A stretch of 28,931 nucleotides of DNA from AC-52 sp044870295 (GCA_044870295.1 JBIOYQ010000141.1:1-28931); one strand, 5' to 3'; counted from the stretch's first letter, positions 7,893 to 14,479 are shown. Numbers and translations: made by a program. Notes: generated by a model from the sequence alone, not told the origin.

Positions 7893-8209
7893 CGGTCACG
7901 TTCGCCGCACTCACCAGGCGCAACTACCTCGTAATGCGTATCGAGCGTTCCCTCGAGTCAGCGCATCGCCCGAACCCCGGATTTCCCAAACCGGCGTGCT
8001 TGATCCGATCGACCATGGGCCTAGCCCCTTTTGCTCACTCCCTGGCTGTCGAGTGCCGTGTCCAGGCATCAGAAGCGCCGGTTATGGCCGCGGTCCGAGG
8101 GTCGGAGGCCCTGGTAGACGCCCCGCAGCCCTCCGCCTATACTGATGAAGTCGCTCCGGCCGCTGGCGGGAGCGTCTTTTCGCGTGTTCAGGAAGGAATC
8201 CGGAGAAAC
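7893..8209. other. Divergent intergenic region between the Gly-rich/GAF unit and infA
   Basis: About 317 bases with no credible coding frame. The right part carries the infA promoter (8115-8143) and a leader of about 60 bases with purine-rich GGAAGGA and GGAG. The left part must contain the promoter of the minus-strand unit, but I see no convincing -35/-10 pair there. An A/T-richer patch lies around 7980-8035. No tRNA, riboswitch or terminator was recognised. Confidence 0.6.
8115..8143 (+). promoter_or_regulatory. Predicted primary-sigma promoter for the infA-rpmJ-rpsM-rpsK-rpoA transcript
   Basis: TAGACG at 8115-8120, a 17-base spacer, and TATACT at 8138-8143. The -10 matches the TATAAT consensus at five of six positions and the -35 matches TTGACA at four of six, with optimal spacing. 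Transcription would start near 8150, giving a leader of about 60 bases. The insertion of pilT and the divergent unit means infA can no longer be read from the spc operon, so an own promoter is needed. Confidence 0.62.
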
Positions 8210-8428
8210 TTGGCGAAGAAGGACGCGATCGAGGTCGAGGGGACGGTTGTCGAGCCTCTGCCGAACGCCATGTTCCGGGTCGAACTTGATAACGGTCACA
8301 GGGTCCTGACCCACATCTCGGGCAAGATGCGGATGAACTACATCCGGATCCTCCCGGGGGACCGGGTCCTGGTGGAGCTCTCACCATACGATCTCACCAG
8401 GGGCCGGATCGTCTACCGGTACCGGTAG
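8210..8428 (+). CDS. infA: Translation initiation factor IF-1
   Basis: A 72-residue IF-1, an S1-type OB fold that binds the 30S A site with IF-2 and IF-3. The sequence AKKDAIEVEGTVVEPLPNAM, then FRVELDNGHRVLTHISGKMR, then the SPYDLTRGRIVYRYR ending is typical. The start is TTG at 8210, giving the canonical (M)AKKDAIE N-terminus, with GGAG just upstream at 8202-8205 and GGAAGGA further out. The open frame extends into non-homologous upstream sequence, which is discarded. Confidence 0.96.
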   Translation: MAKKDAIEVEGTVVEPLPNAMFRVELDNGHRVLTHISGKMRMNYIRILPGDRVLVELSPYDLTRGRIVYRYR

Positions 8429-8462
8429 GGCGGGACAGCAGGCAGCGAAGGGCTGGGGAGCG

Positions 8463-8579
8463 ATGAAGGTTCGTCCGTCGGTGAAGAAGATGTGCGACCA
8501 GTGCAAGGTCATCCGCCGGCATGGCCGGATCATGGTCATCTGCTCCAAGGACCCTCGGCACAAGCAGCGTCAGGGATAG
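8463..8579 (+). CDS. rpmJ: Large-subunit ribosomal protein L36 (bL36), zinc-binding form
   Basis: A 38-residue protein, MKVRPSVKKMCDQCKVIRRH and onward, with the standard MKVRPSVKKxC start. The zinc ribbon is intact (Cys11, Cys14, Cys27, His33), so this is the zinc-dependent paralogue type. It sits between infA and rpsM as usual. The ATG at 8463 is preceded by a GGGGAG stretch. Confidence 0.96.
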   Translation: MKVRPSVKKMCDQCKVIRRHGRIMVICSKDPRHKQRQG

Positions 8580-8591
8580 GGAGGTTCGTCG

Positions 8592-8969
8592 TTGGCTCGG
8601 ATCGCAGGTGTTGACCTCCCGCGCGACAAGCGTGTGGACGTGGCCCTTCGGTACATCTACGGCATCGGCCCCACCAGGGCCAGACAGACCGTGACCGGTG
8701 CGGGCCTGGACGGGGGACGGAAGGTGCGCGACCTGACCGACGATGAGGTCGTTCGGATCCGCGAGTGGATCGACCGCAACTACAAGGTCGAAGGTGACCT
8801 CCGCCGCGACGTCGCACAGGATATCAAGCGGAAGATCGAGATCGGCGCCTACCAGGGGATCCGCCATCGCAGGAGCCTCCCCGTGAGGGGACAGCGCACG
8901 CACACCAACGCGCGCACCCGCAAGGGACCGAAGAAGACCGTCGGCGTGCGGCGCAAGAAGGGGAAGTAG
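8592..8969 (+). CDS. rpsM: Small-subunit ribosomal protein S13 (uS13)
   Basis: A 125-residue S13, located at the head of the 30S subunit near the A and P sites. ARIAGVDLPRDKRVDVALRY and IYGIGPTRAR form the H2TH-like N-terminal part. The RHRRSLPVRGQRTHTNARTR segment and the Lys/Arg-rich tail are typical. The start is TTG at 8592, seven bases after a GGGAGG site. It precedes rpsK by ten bases. Confidence 0.97.
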   Translation: MARIAGVDLPRDKRVDVALRYIYGIGPTRARQTVTGAGLDGGRKVRDLTDDEVVRIREWIDRNYKVEGDLRRDVAQDIKRKIEIGAYQGIRHRRSLPVRGQRTHTNARTRKGPKKTVGVRRKKGK

Positions 8970-8979
8970 GGGAGACAGC

Positions 8980-9372
8980 GTGGCCAAGCCCAAGACCAAG
9001 AAGCCTCGGCGCCGAGAGCGGAAGAACATCTCTCACGGCCAGGCCCACATCAAGTCCACGTTCAACAACACCATCGTCACCATCACCGACCTCGACGGGA
9101 ACACCCTGTCGTGGGCCAGCGCCGGCAACGTCGGGTTCAAGGGATCGCGGAAATCGACCCCCTTTGCGGCACAGTTGGCCGCGGAGGCCGCCGCCCGGCG
9201 AGCCCAGGAGCACGGGCTGACCAAGGTCGACGTCTTCGTGAAGGGTCCGGGATCCGGCCGTGAGACCGCCATCCGGTCGCTGGCCGCCACCGGACTGGAG
9301 ATCCTGGGCATCCAGGACGTCACGCCGGTCCCCCACAACGGGTGCCGGCCCAGGAAGCGCAGGCGCGTCTAG
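8980..9372 (+). CDS. rpsK: Small-subunit ribosomal protein S11 (uS11)
   Basis: A 130-residue S11 of the 30S platform. Conserved stretches are GQAHIKSTFNNTIVTITDLDGN, SWASAGNVGFKGSRKSTPFAAQ and the C-terminal DVTPVPHNGCRPRKRRRV. The start is GTG at 8980 with GGGGAG about six bases upstream. In almost all Actinomycetota rpsD follows directly; here the next gene is rpoA after a 99-base gap. Confidence 0.97.
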   Translation: MAKPKTKKPRRRERKNISHGQAHIKSTFNNTIVTITDLDGNTLSWASAGNVGFKGSRKSTPFAAQLAAEAAARRAQEHGLTKVDVFVKGPGSGRETAIRSLAATGLEILGIQDVTPVPHNGCRPRKRRRV

Positions 9373-9471
9373 CGCGTTGTACGAAAGAGCAAGCCCCTCT
9401 GCCGCCATCGGCCGGGGGAGGAACGGAAGAGGCGGAGCAGGAACGGATGATCCTCCGCCAAGGAGGCAGCA
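9373..9471 (+). promoter_or_regulatory. Structured rpsK-rpoA spacer at the usual position of rpsD
   Basis: This non-coding gap has two potential hairpins. The first pairs CCCC (9394-9397) and GCCG (9401-9404) with CGGC (9409-9412) and GGGG (9414-9417) around a CCAT loop. The second is CCTCC (9452-9456), loop GCCAA, GGAGG (9462-9466), where the 3' arm is the ribosome-binding site of rpoA five bases before its GTG. The second could limit rpoA translation. I see no S4-like coding remnant in any frame. Regulatory function is an inference from structure only. Confidence 0.5.
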
Positions 9472-10404
9472 GTGCTCATCGTCGCTCGACCCCAGATCCA
9501 GGAAGAGACCATCACGCCCACGCGCTCGAAGTTCGCCATCGAGCCGCTCCAGCCCGGCTTCGGGTACACGCTGGGCAACGCCCTCCGGCGGACGCTCCTG
9601 TCGTCCATCCCGGGCGCGGCCATCAGCTCGGTGCGCATCGACGGCGTGCTGCACGAGTTCTCGACCATCCCGAAGGTGACCGAGGACGTCACCGACATCA
9701 TCCTCAACCTCAAGCAGGTCGTCCTTCGCTCCGACGTGGACGAGCCGGTCACGGCCTACCTCAAGGCCCGGGGACCGGCGGACGTCACCGCCGGTGACAT
9801 CCAGCCGCCGGCCGGCGTGGAGATCCTCAACCCAGACCTGCACCTGGCGACGCTCGGCCGCGGGGCCAGCCTCGAGCTGGAGATGGCCATCCAGCGCGGC
9901 GTCGGCTACGTGCCGTCGGAGCGCAACAAGAACCCGCGCGACCCCATCGGGGTCATCCCGGTGGACTCGATCTTCTCGCCCGTCCGCAGGGTCACCTACG
10001 CCGTGGAGAACACGCGCGTGGAGCAGATGACCGACCGGGACCGGCTGATCCTGGACGTCGAGACCAACGGCGCCATCACGCCGCGTGAGGCCGTCGCGTC
10101 CGCCGGCAGCACCATGTCGGAGCTGGTCAACCTGTTCAGCGACCTGGCCGAGAGCCAGGGCCTGACCGTCGGGCCCGCGCCCGAAGTCACCACGCTGACC
10201 GGTGACATGGCGCTGACCATTGAGGAGCTCAACCTCTCGGTGCGGTCCTACAACTGCCTGAAGCGCGAGGGCATCAACACCGTCGGGGACCTGGTGCAGA
10301 AGACCGAAGCCGAGCTGCTCGACATCCGCAACTTCGGGCAGAAGTCCATCGACGAGGTCAAGGCCAAGCTCGAAGAGCTAGGCCTCGAGCTCAAGCCCGA
10401 GTAG
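9472..10404 (+). CDS. rpoA: DNA-directed RNA polymerase subunit alpha
   Basis: A 310-residue alpha subunit. The N-terminal dimerisation domain has FAIEPLQPGFGYTLGNALRR and TLLSSIPGAAI. Domain 2 carries the NPDLHLATL and GYVPSERN regions. The C-terminal domain, which binds UP elements and activators, is seen from about residue 243 (IEELNLSVRSYNCLKREGIN, then FGQKSIDEVKAKLEELGL). The start is GTG at 9472 with AGGAGG five bases upstream. Length and order with rplQ are normal; only the missing upstream rpsD is unusual. Confidence 0.98.
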   Translation: MLIVARPQIQEETITPTRSKFAIEPLQPGFGYTLGNALRRTLLSSIPGAAISSVRIDGVLHEFSTIPKVTEDVTDIILNLKQVVLRSDVDEPVTAYLKARGPADVTAGDIQPPAGVEILNPDLHLATLGRGASLELEMAIQRGVGYVPSERNKNPRDPIGVIPVDSIFSPVRRVTYAVENTRVEQMTDRDRLILDVETNGAITPREAVASAGSTMSELVNLFSDLAESQGLTVGPAPEVTTLTGDMALTIEELNLSVRSYNCLKREGINTVGDLVQKTEAELLDIRNFGQKSIDEVKAKLEELGLELKPE

Positions 10405-10413
10405 GGAAGCCCG

Positions 10414-10782
10414 ATGCCGAGGCCGAAGAAGGGACCGCGTCTGGGCTCGGGCCCGGACCACCAGGAGCAGCTGCTGGGCGGCCTGGCCGGGCAACTGTTC
10501 CAGCACGGCAGGATCCGGACCACCGAGGCCAAGGCGAAGGCCTTGCGGCCGCTCGCCGAGCACCTCATCACCTTCGCCAAGCGCGGGGACGTGCACGCCC
10601 GGCGCCAGGTGCTGAAGACGGTGCCCGACCGGGACGTGGTCCACAAGCTGTTCGCCGACATCGCGCCGCGGTACGCCGAGCGCAACGGTGGCTACACCCG
10701 GATCCTGAAGCTGGGACCGCGGGCGGGCGACGCCGCACCCATGGCCATCATCGAGCTGCTGCCGGGCCAGGACGAGGAGTAA
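10414..10782 (+). CDS. rplQ: Large-subunit ribosomal protein L17 (bL17)
   Basis: A 122-residue L17 near the peptide exit tunnel. The core MPRPKKGPRLGSGPDHQEQL, GGLAGQLFQHGRIRTTEAKAK and the GGYTRILKLGPRAGDAAPMA region are diagnostic. The protein has the compact bacterial length, without the long acidic tail seen in some actinobacteria. The ATG is nine bases after rpoA. truA follows after 22 bases. Confidence 0.97.
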   Translation: MPRPKKGPRLGSGPDHQEQLLGGLAGQLFQHGRIRTTEAKAKALRPLAEHLITFAKRGDVHARRQVLKTVPDRDVVHKLFADIAPRYAERNGGYTRILKLGPRAGDAAPMAIIELLPGQDEE

Positions 10783-10804
10783 GCGGCGGCCCAGGTCTTC
10801 CCAT

Positions 10805-11560
10805 ATGGCCGTCATCAGGCTCCTCATCGCGTACGACGGGACGGACTTCCGGGGCTGGGCCCGCCAGCCCCGGGTTCGCACGGTCCAGGGCGCGATCGAA
10901 GAGGTCCTGGCACTGATGCTCACCGAGCCGCCGCGCCTGTCGGTGGCGGGCCGCACGGATGCCGGCGTTCATGCGGAGGGGCAAGTCGCCTCGTTTCCTG
11001 CCGGCGATGACGTCGATCCGGAACGGGTGCAGCGAGCGCTCAACGGAAGGCTCGCACCGGAGGTGGTGGTGCGAGAGGCGAAGCGCGTCGGTGACGGCTT
11101 CGACGCTCGGCGCAGCGCCACCGGCCGCGAGTACCGCTACCGCCTGAACACCGCACCGACCCCCGATCCGTTCACCGCCAGGTTCGTGTGGCATCGACCC
11201 GGACGGCTCTCCATCTCGCGGATGCGCGCAGCCGCCCGACGGCTGGAAGGCGAGCACGACTTCGCCTCGTTCTGCCGGGCGCCCCAGCTTCCGGCCAGCA
11301 CGGTGAGGGACCTCCGTCGCCTGGCGATCAGCGCCTCGGGCGACCAGGTGGAGATCCGGGCGCTGGCGGGCGGGTTCCTCCACCAGATGGTGCGAAGTCT
11401 GGTCGGGACCCTCGTGGCAGTGGGAGACGGTCGCATCGATCCCGACGCGATACCGGAGATCCTCGGAGCGCGTAACCGCTCGGCGGCCGGGCCGATCGCC
11501 CCTCCGCACGGCCTCTCCCTGGTGCGGGTGCTATTCGGGCCTCGTGCCGCAACCCGATGA
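10805..11560 (+). CDS. truA: tRNA pseudouridine(38-40) synthase TruA
   Basis: A 251-residue TruA, which isomerises uridines 38-40 in the anticodon stem-loop of many tRNAs. The catalytic Asp is residue 52 in the GRTDAGVHA motif. Other family features are the IAYDGTDFRGWARQP start, FDARRSATGREYRYR, HDFASFCR and FLHQMVRSLVGTL. It begins at the ATG at 10805, giving the canonical IRLLIAYDGT N-terminus. It belongs to the rpoA-rplQ transcript, as in other actinobacteria. Confidence 0.96.
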   Translation: MAVIRLLIAYDGTDFRGWARQPRVRTVQGAIEEVLALMLTEPPRLSVAGRTDAGVHAEGQVASFPAGDDVDPERVQRALNGRLAPEVVVREAKRVGDGFDARRSATGREYRYRLNTAPTPDPFTARFVWHRPGRLSISRMRAAARRLEGEHDFASFCRAPQLPASTVRDLRRLAISASGDQVEIRALAGGFLHQMVRSLVGTLVAVGDGRIDPDAIPEILGARNRSAAGPIAPPHGLSLVRVLFGPRAATR

Positions 11561-11564
11561 CCTC

Positions 11565-11594
11565 TTGATCTGGGCGACGTGGCGAGCCTAGATT
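11565..11594 (+). promoter_or_regulatory. Possible promoter for the FG-GAP gene
   Basis: TTGATC at 11565-11570, an 18-base spacer, TAGATT at 11589-11594, each matching the primary-sigma consensus at four of six positions. The predicted start site would be only a few bases before the ATG at 11606, so the mRNA would be almost leaderless. This agrees with the lack of a good ribosome-binding site there. Confidence 0.35.
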
Positions 11595-11605
11595 GGGTCG
11601 GTGCC

Positions 11606-13216
11606 ATGAAGCTGATGTTCATCCTGCTGCTGGCGGGAACGCTCCCGGGCGTCGTCGCGAGCGAAGGGGCCACCGCGGCGTCGGCGCGTGGCGAGACTTC
11701 GATCCGATCCGACTTCAACGGAGACGGGTTCTCCGATCTTGCCGTCGGGATCCAGCGGAAGACCGTCAAGGGCCAGGACGAGGCCGGTGCCGTGCAGATC
11801 CTGTACGGCTCCGACGACGGGATCCAGGCCGACCAACCGGACGATCAGCTCTGGACCCAGGACAGCCCGGGCGTGAAGGATGAGGCCGAGCCGCTCGACC
11901 GGTTCGGAAGCGCGCTTGCCGCCGGGGACTTCAACGCGGATGGATACGCTGATCTGGCCGTCGGTGTGCCGAGCGAAGGCTACGGCGGTGTCGACTATGG
12001 CGCCGGGGTGGCCGAAGTCCTGTACGGCTCGGCGGCAGGGTTGCAAGCCGATGGTCCGGATGACCAATGGTGGTCACAGGACTCTCCGGGCGTCGAAGAC
12101 CGGGGTGAATCGAAGGAGTACTTCGGATCCGCCCTGTCGAGCGGGGACTTTGACGCGGATGGATTCGCCGATCTTGCGGTCGGCGTCATCGATGAGGACG
12201 GAAGGTCGGAGAGCGACTTCCACGCCGGGGCCGTGAACGTTCTCTATGGCTCGCTGGACGGCTTGCAGGTCGAATCACCGCTGGATCAGATCTGGAGCCA
12301 GTCCACCCCCGGAGTCAAAGGAAGGTCAGAGGGTACCTCGAACGCCTGCGAGTGTTTCGGAGCGGCGCTGACGAACGCCGACTTCAACGGCGACGGATTC
12401 GACGACCTCGTGATCGGGATCTTTGGAGAGGGTGACGACGAACGCGGCAGCGCCGGAGCGGTGGAGGTCCTCTACGGTTCGGACGACGGGCTCCAGGCCG
12501 GCGCGCCCGACGATCAGCTGTGGAGCCAGGACAGCCCCGGCGTCCGCGATCACGCCGACGAAGGGGACATCTTCGGGGTCACCCTCGCCGCAGGAGACTT
12601 CAATAGCGATGGGTTTGCGGACCTGGCGGTTGGAGCCCAGAACGAGGGAGCGAAAGGCAAGACCGAGGGCGGGATCGTAGAAGTCCTCTACGGCGCCGCT
12701 CGGGGCCTCCAGGCCTCCTCCCCCGACGACCAGTTGTGGAGCCAGGCCAGCGCTGGGGTGAAGGACAAGTTCGAAGGCGGTGACCTGTTCGGTCGGGCCC
12801 TGGCCGCGGAGGACTTCAACGTCGACGGGTTTGACGACCTGGTGGTGGGCGTCAACGAGAACGCTGCCGGCGCCGCCGTGGTCTTCTATGGATCCCCCGA
12901 CGGCCTCCAGACGGCCTCGCCCGACGATCAGCTGTGGAGCCAGGCCAGCCCTGGGGTCAAGGGGGAGACTGGAGACCATGGGTTCGGCCGTTCCCTCTCG
13001 GCCGGCGACTTCAACGGGGATGGGGTCAACGACCTGGCAGTCGGTGTTCCGTTCGAGGGCACCGCGGTCCAGGGCGCGGTGAGCGTCCTGTATGGCTCGG
13101 CGCAGGGGATCCAGGCCGACGCTCCAGACGATCAGCTGTGGAGCCAGGCCAGTCAGGGAGTGAAGGGAACGCCCGAGCCATCCGACAACTTCAGCCTGGC
13201 CCTCGTGTCGGGTTAG
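11606..13216 (+). CDS. Secreted seven-repeat FG-GAP beta-propeller protein
   Basis: A 536-residue protein with a signal peptide (MKLMFILLLAGTLPGVVA) and then only FG-GAP/integrin-alpha-type repeats of 65-78 residues. Seven calcium-loop motifs of the DxNxDG or DxDxDG type are visible, at nucleotides 11711, 11927, 12146, 12380, 12596, 12812 and 13007, each followed by DLAVG-like strands, LYGS and GLQ, and a DDQLWSQ-SPGVKG linker. Seven repeats suit a seven-bladed propeller. The first repeat lacks the FG-x-AL-x-G strand and the C-terminus ends with an equivalent (NFSLALVSG), as expected for ring closure between the two ends. ATG 11606 is preferred because it gives a clean signal peptide; a GTG at 11579 would add nine residues. 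No cell-wall anchor or catalytic domain is seen. Ligand unknown. Confidence 0.88.
   Translation: MKLMFILLLAGTLPGVVASEGATAASARGETSIRSDFNGDGFSDLAVGIQRKTVKGQDEAGAVQILYGSDDGIQADQPDDQLWTQDSPGVKDEAEPLDRFGSALAAGDFNADGYADLAVGVPSEGYGGVDYGAGVAEVLYGSAAGLQADGPDDQWWSQDSPGVEDRGESKEYFGSALSSGDFDADGFADLAVGVIDEDGRSESDFHAGAVNVLYGSLDGLQVESPLDQIWSQSTPGVKGRSEGTSNACECFGAALTNADFNGDGFDDLVIGIFGEGDDERGSAGAVEVLYGSDDGLQAGAPDDQLWSQDSPGVRDHADEGDIFGVTLAAGDFNSDGFADLAVGAQNEGAKGKTEGGIVEVLYGAARGLQASSPDDQLWSQASAGVKDKFEGGDLFGRALAAEDFNVDGFDDLVVGVNENAAGAAVVFYGSPDGLQTASPDDQLWSQASPGVKGETGDHGFGRSLSAGDFNGDGVNDLAVGVPFEGTAVQGAVSVLYGSAQGIQADAPDDQLWSQASQGVKGTPEPSDNFSLALVSG
11711..13213 (+). repeat. In-gene tandem repeat of about 195-234 bp (FG-GAP units)
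   Basis: Seven imperfect units coding for FG-GAP repeats. Units 4, 6 and 7 share an identical 22-base run around the DDQLWSQ codons (near 12509, 12921 and 13129), and unit 5 differs by only two bases there. Similarity at the third codon position suggests recent duplication or gene conversion within the gene. Confidence 0.8.
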
Positions 13217-13223
13217 CCGATCT

Positions 13224-13253
13224 TTGACGCCGGCCCGAATGCCCAGGTAGACT
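13224..13253 (+). promoter_or_regulatory. Predicted promoter for rplM-rpsI
   Basis: TTGACG at 13224-13229 (five of six to consensus), an 18-base spacer, and TAGACT at 13248-13253 (four of six). Transcription would start around 13260, right at the base of the leader hairpin. It begins eight bases after the FG-GAP stop codon, so rplM does not depend on read-through from that gene. Confidence 0.62.
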
Positions 13254-13260
13254 GCCTTGT

Positions 13261-13283
13261 CGGCCGGTTGCGGCCGGCATTTT
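13261..13283 (+). promoter_or_regulatory. Hairpin plus T-run in the rplM leader
   Basis: GCCGG (13263-13267), loop TTGCGG, CCGGC (13274-13278), followed by ATTTT. An alternative pairing is CGGCC with GGCCG one register away. The layout looks like a short attenuator or a protein-binding leader, about 20 bases before the rplM TTG. L13 leaders with autoregulatory roles are known in other phyla; any relation is unproven. Confidence 0.4.
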
Positions 13284-13302
13284 CGTGACTGCTGGAGACC
13301 CA

Positions 13303-14073
13303 TTGAAGACCTTCTCGCCCAAGCCGCGTGACATCGAGCGTCGGTGGTACGTCATCGACGCCGAAGGCGCCGTGCTGGGCAGGCTGGCCTCGGAAGTGGC
13401 CAAGATCCTGCGCGGCAAGCACAAGCCCATCTTCGCCCCGCACGCGGACACCGGCGACCACGTCATCGTGGTCAACGCCAAGGGCGTTCGCCTGACCGGG
13501 GGCAAGGAGGACAAGAAGATCGCGTACCACCACTCCGGGTACCCGGGCGGCATCAAGGGCGTGCCGTACCGCCAGCTGATGGCGGAGCGTCCCAAGTTCG
13601 CGGTGGAGCGGGCCGTCAAAGGCATGCTGCCCAGCAACAGGCTGGGGCGGCAGATGGCGAAGAAGCTGTCCGTGTACGACGGTCCGGACCACGCGCATCG
13701 AGCCCAGAAGCCCGAGCCGCTGCAGCTGGGACAGATCCCGAAGTGGCAGGGGCTTCCCCAGCCGAAGCCCGCACCGGTTCGCCCCGTGGCCAAGCCGGAG
13801 GCGAAGCCCCGGCGAACGTCGCGTCGCGCTGCCACGGCAACGGGCCCGGCACGATCCGCGAAGTCCACCGCCAGGGGCCCGGCGAAGTCGGCGGCGAAGT
13901 CCACGGCCCGAAGCACCGCCAAGTCGACGGCCAAGTCCACCGCGAAATCGACCGCGAAGTCCACGGCGAAGCGCGCCACCGCGAAGACGCCTCGGGCCCC
14001 GGCCGAGAAGGAATCGGGAGCCAAGCCGACCACCAGGCGGTCGCGCCGGACCAAGAAGACGGAGGAGTCCTGA
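13303..14073 (+). CDS. rplM: Large-subunit ribosomal protein L13 (uL13) with long Lys/Ala-rich tail
   Basis: A 256-residue protein; ordinary bacterial L13 is about 142-150. Residues 1-147 are a standard L13: KTFSPKPRDIERRWYVIDAE, VLGRLASEVAKILRGKHKP, HHSGYPGG and the AVKGMLPSNRLGRQMAKKLS motif. Residues about 150-256 are an unstructured, strongly basic extension rich in Ala, Lys, Ser, Thr, Arg and Pro, with tandem AKST units (194-223) like eukaryotic or bacterial H1-type tails. The start is TTG at 13303 with GGAG five bases upstream, giving the canonical N-terminus; an in-frame GTG at 13285 would add six residues. The tail stays in frame to a stop one base before rpsI, so it is not an obvious frameshift. 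Confidence 0.93.
   Translation: MKTFSPKPRDIERRWYVIDAEGAVLGRLASEVAKILRGKHKPIFAPHADTGDHVIVVNAKGVRLTGGKEDKKIAYHHSGYPGGIKGVPYRQLMAERPKFAVERAVKGMLPSNRLGRQMAKKLSVYDGPDHAHRAQKPEPLQLGQIPKWQGLPQPKPAPVRPVAKPEAKPRRTSRRAATATGPARSAKSTARGPAKSAAKSTARSTAKSTAKSTAKSTAKSTAKRATAKTPRAPAEKESGAKPTTRRSRRTKKTEES
13882..13971 (+). repeat. 12-bp-period coding repeat (AKST units) in rplM
   Basis: Imperfect 12-base units of the form GCS-AAR-TCS-ACS encode repeated Ala-Lys-Ser-Thr (Arg replacing Lys once). Such arrays can expand or contract by replication slippage, so tail length may vary between strains. Confidence 0.8.
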
Positions 14074-14074
14074 G

Positions 14075-14479
14075 GTGGCAGATACGCAGGAGCAGGTTCG
14101 CACCAGGGGCACGGGCCGGCGCAAGGAGGCCGTGGTCCGGGTCCGCCTGACGCCCGGCACGGGCCAGGTCGTCCTGAACGGCCGGACCCTCGAGGAGTAC
14201 TTCCCCGCGCGCTCGCACCGGATCATGGTCACCAGCCCCTTCCGCGTGATCGGCCGCGAGAAGGAGTTCGACGTCATCGCGCGACTCGATGGCGGCGGCG
14301 TGTCCGGACAGGCCGGAGCGCTCCGTCACGGCATCGCCCGGGCGCTGGTCGAGTTCGACCCCAGTCTGCGTGGGACGCTGAAGAAGGAGGGCCTGCTTAC
14401 CCGCGATCCTCGGGAGAAGGAGCGTCGGAAGTACGGCCTGAAGAAGGCCCGGAAGGCTCCTCAGTACTCGAAGCGCTAG
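14075..14479 (+). CDS. rpsI: Small-subunit ribosomal protein S9 (uS9)
   Basis: A 134-residue S9 whose C-terminal tail reaches the P-site tRNA. The GTGRRKEAVVRVRL start, GGGVSGQAGALRHGIARAL and the RDPREKERRKYGLKKARKAP region with the final SKR are diagnostic. The GTG at 14075 is one base after the rplM stop, with GGAGG upstream at 14061-14065. Its last 83 bases overlap, antisense, the end of the small minus-strand gene. Confidence 0.97.
   Translation: MADTQEQVRTRGTGRRKEAVVRVRLTPGTGQVVLNGRTLEEYFPARSHRIMVTSPFRVIGREKEFDVIARLDGGGVSGQAGALRHGIARALVEFDPSLRGTLKKEGLLTRDPREKERRKYGLKKARKAPQYSKR

Noticed and set aside
7924..8114. Promoter for the minus-strand Gly-rich/GAF unit
   Set aside because: A promoter must exist here, but no -35/-10 pair with acceptable spacing stands out, so none is reported.
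9373..9471. Degraded rpsD pseudogene
   Set aside because: None of the three plus frames shows S4 motifs such as the S4 RNA-binding domain; the gap is also too short to hold more than a fragment.
13750..14073. L13 tail as a frameshift artefact or a separate small gene
   Set aside because: The tail continues in the rplM frame without a break, its codon positions keep the same bias, and it ends one base before rpsI. No internal start with a ribosome-binding site was seen.
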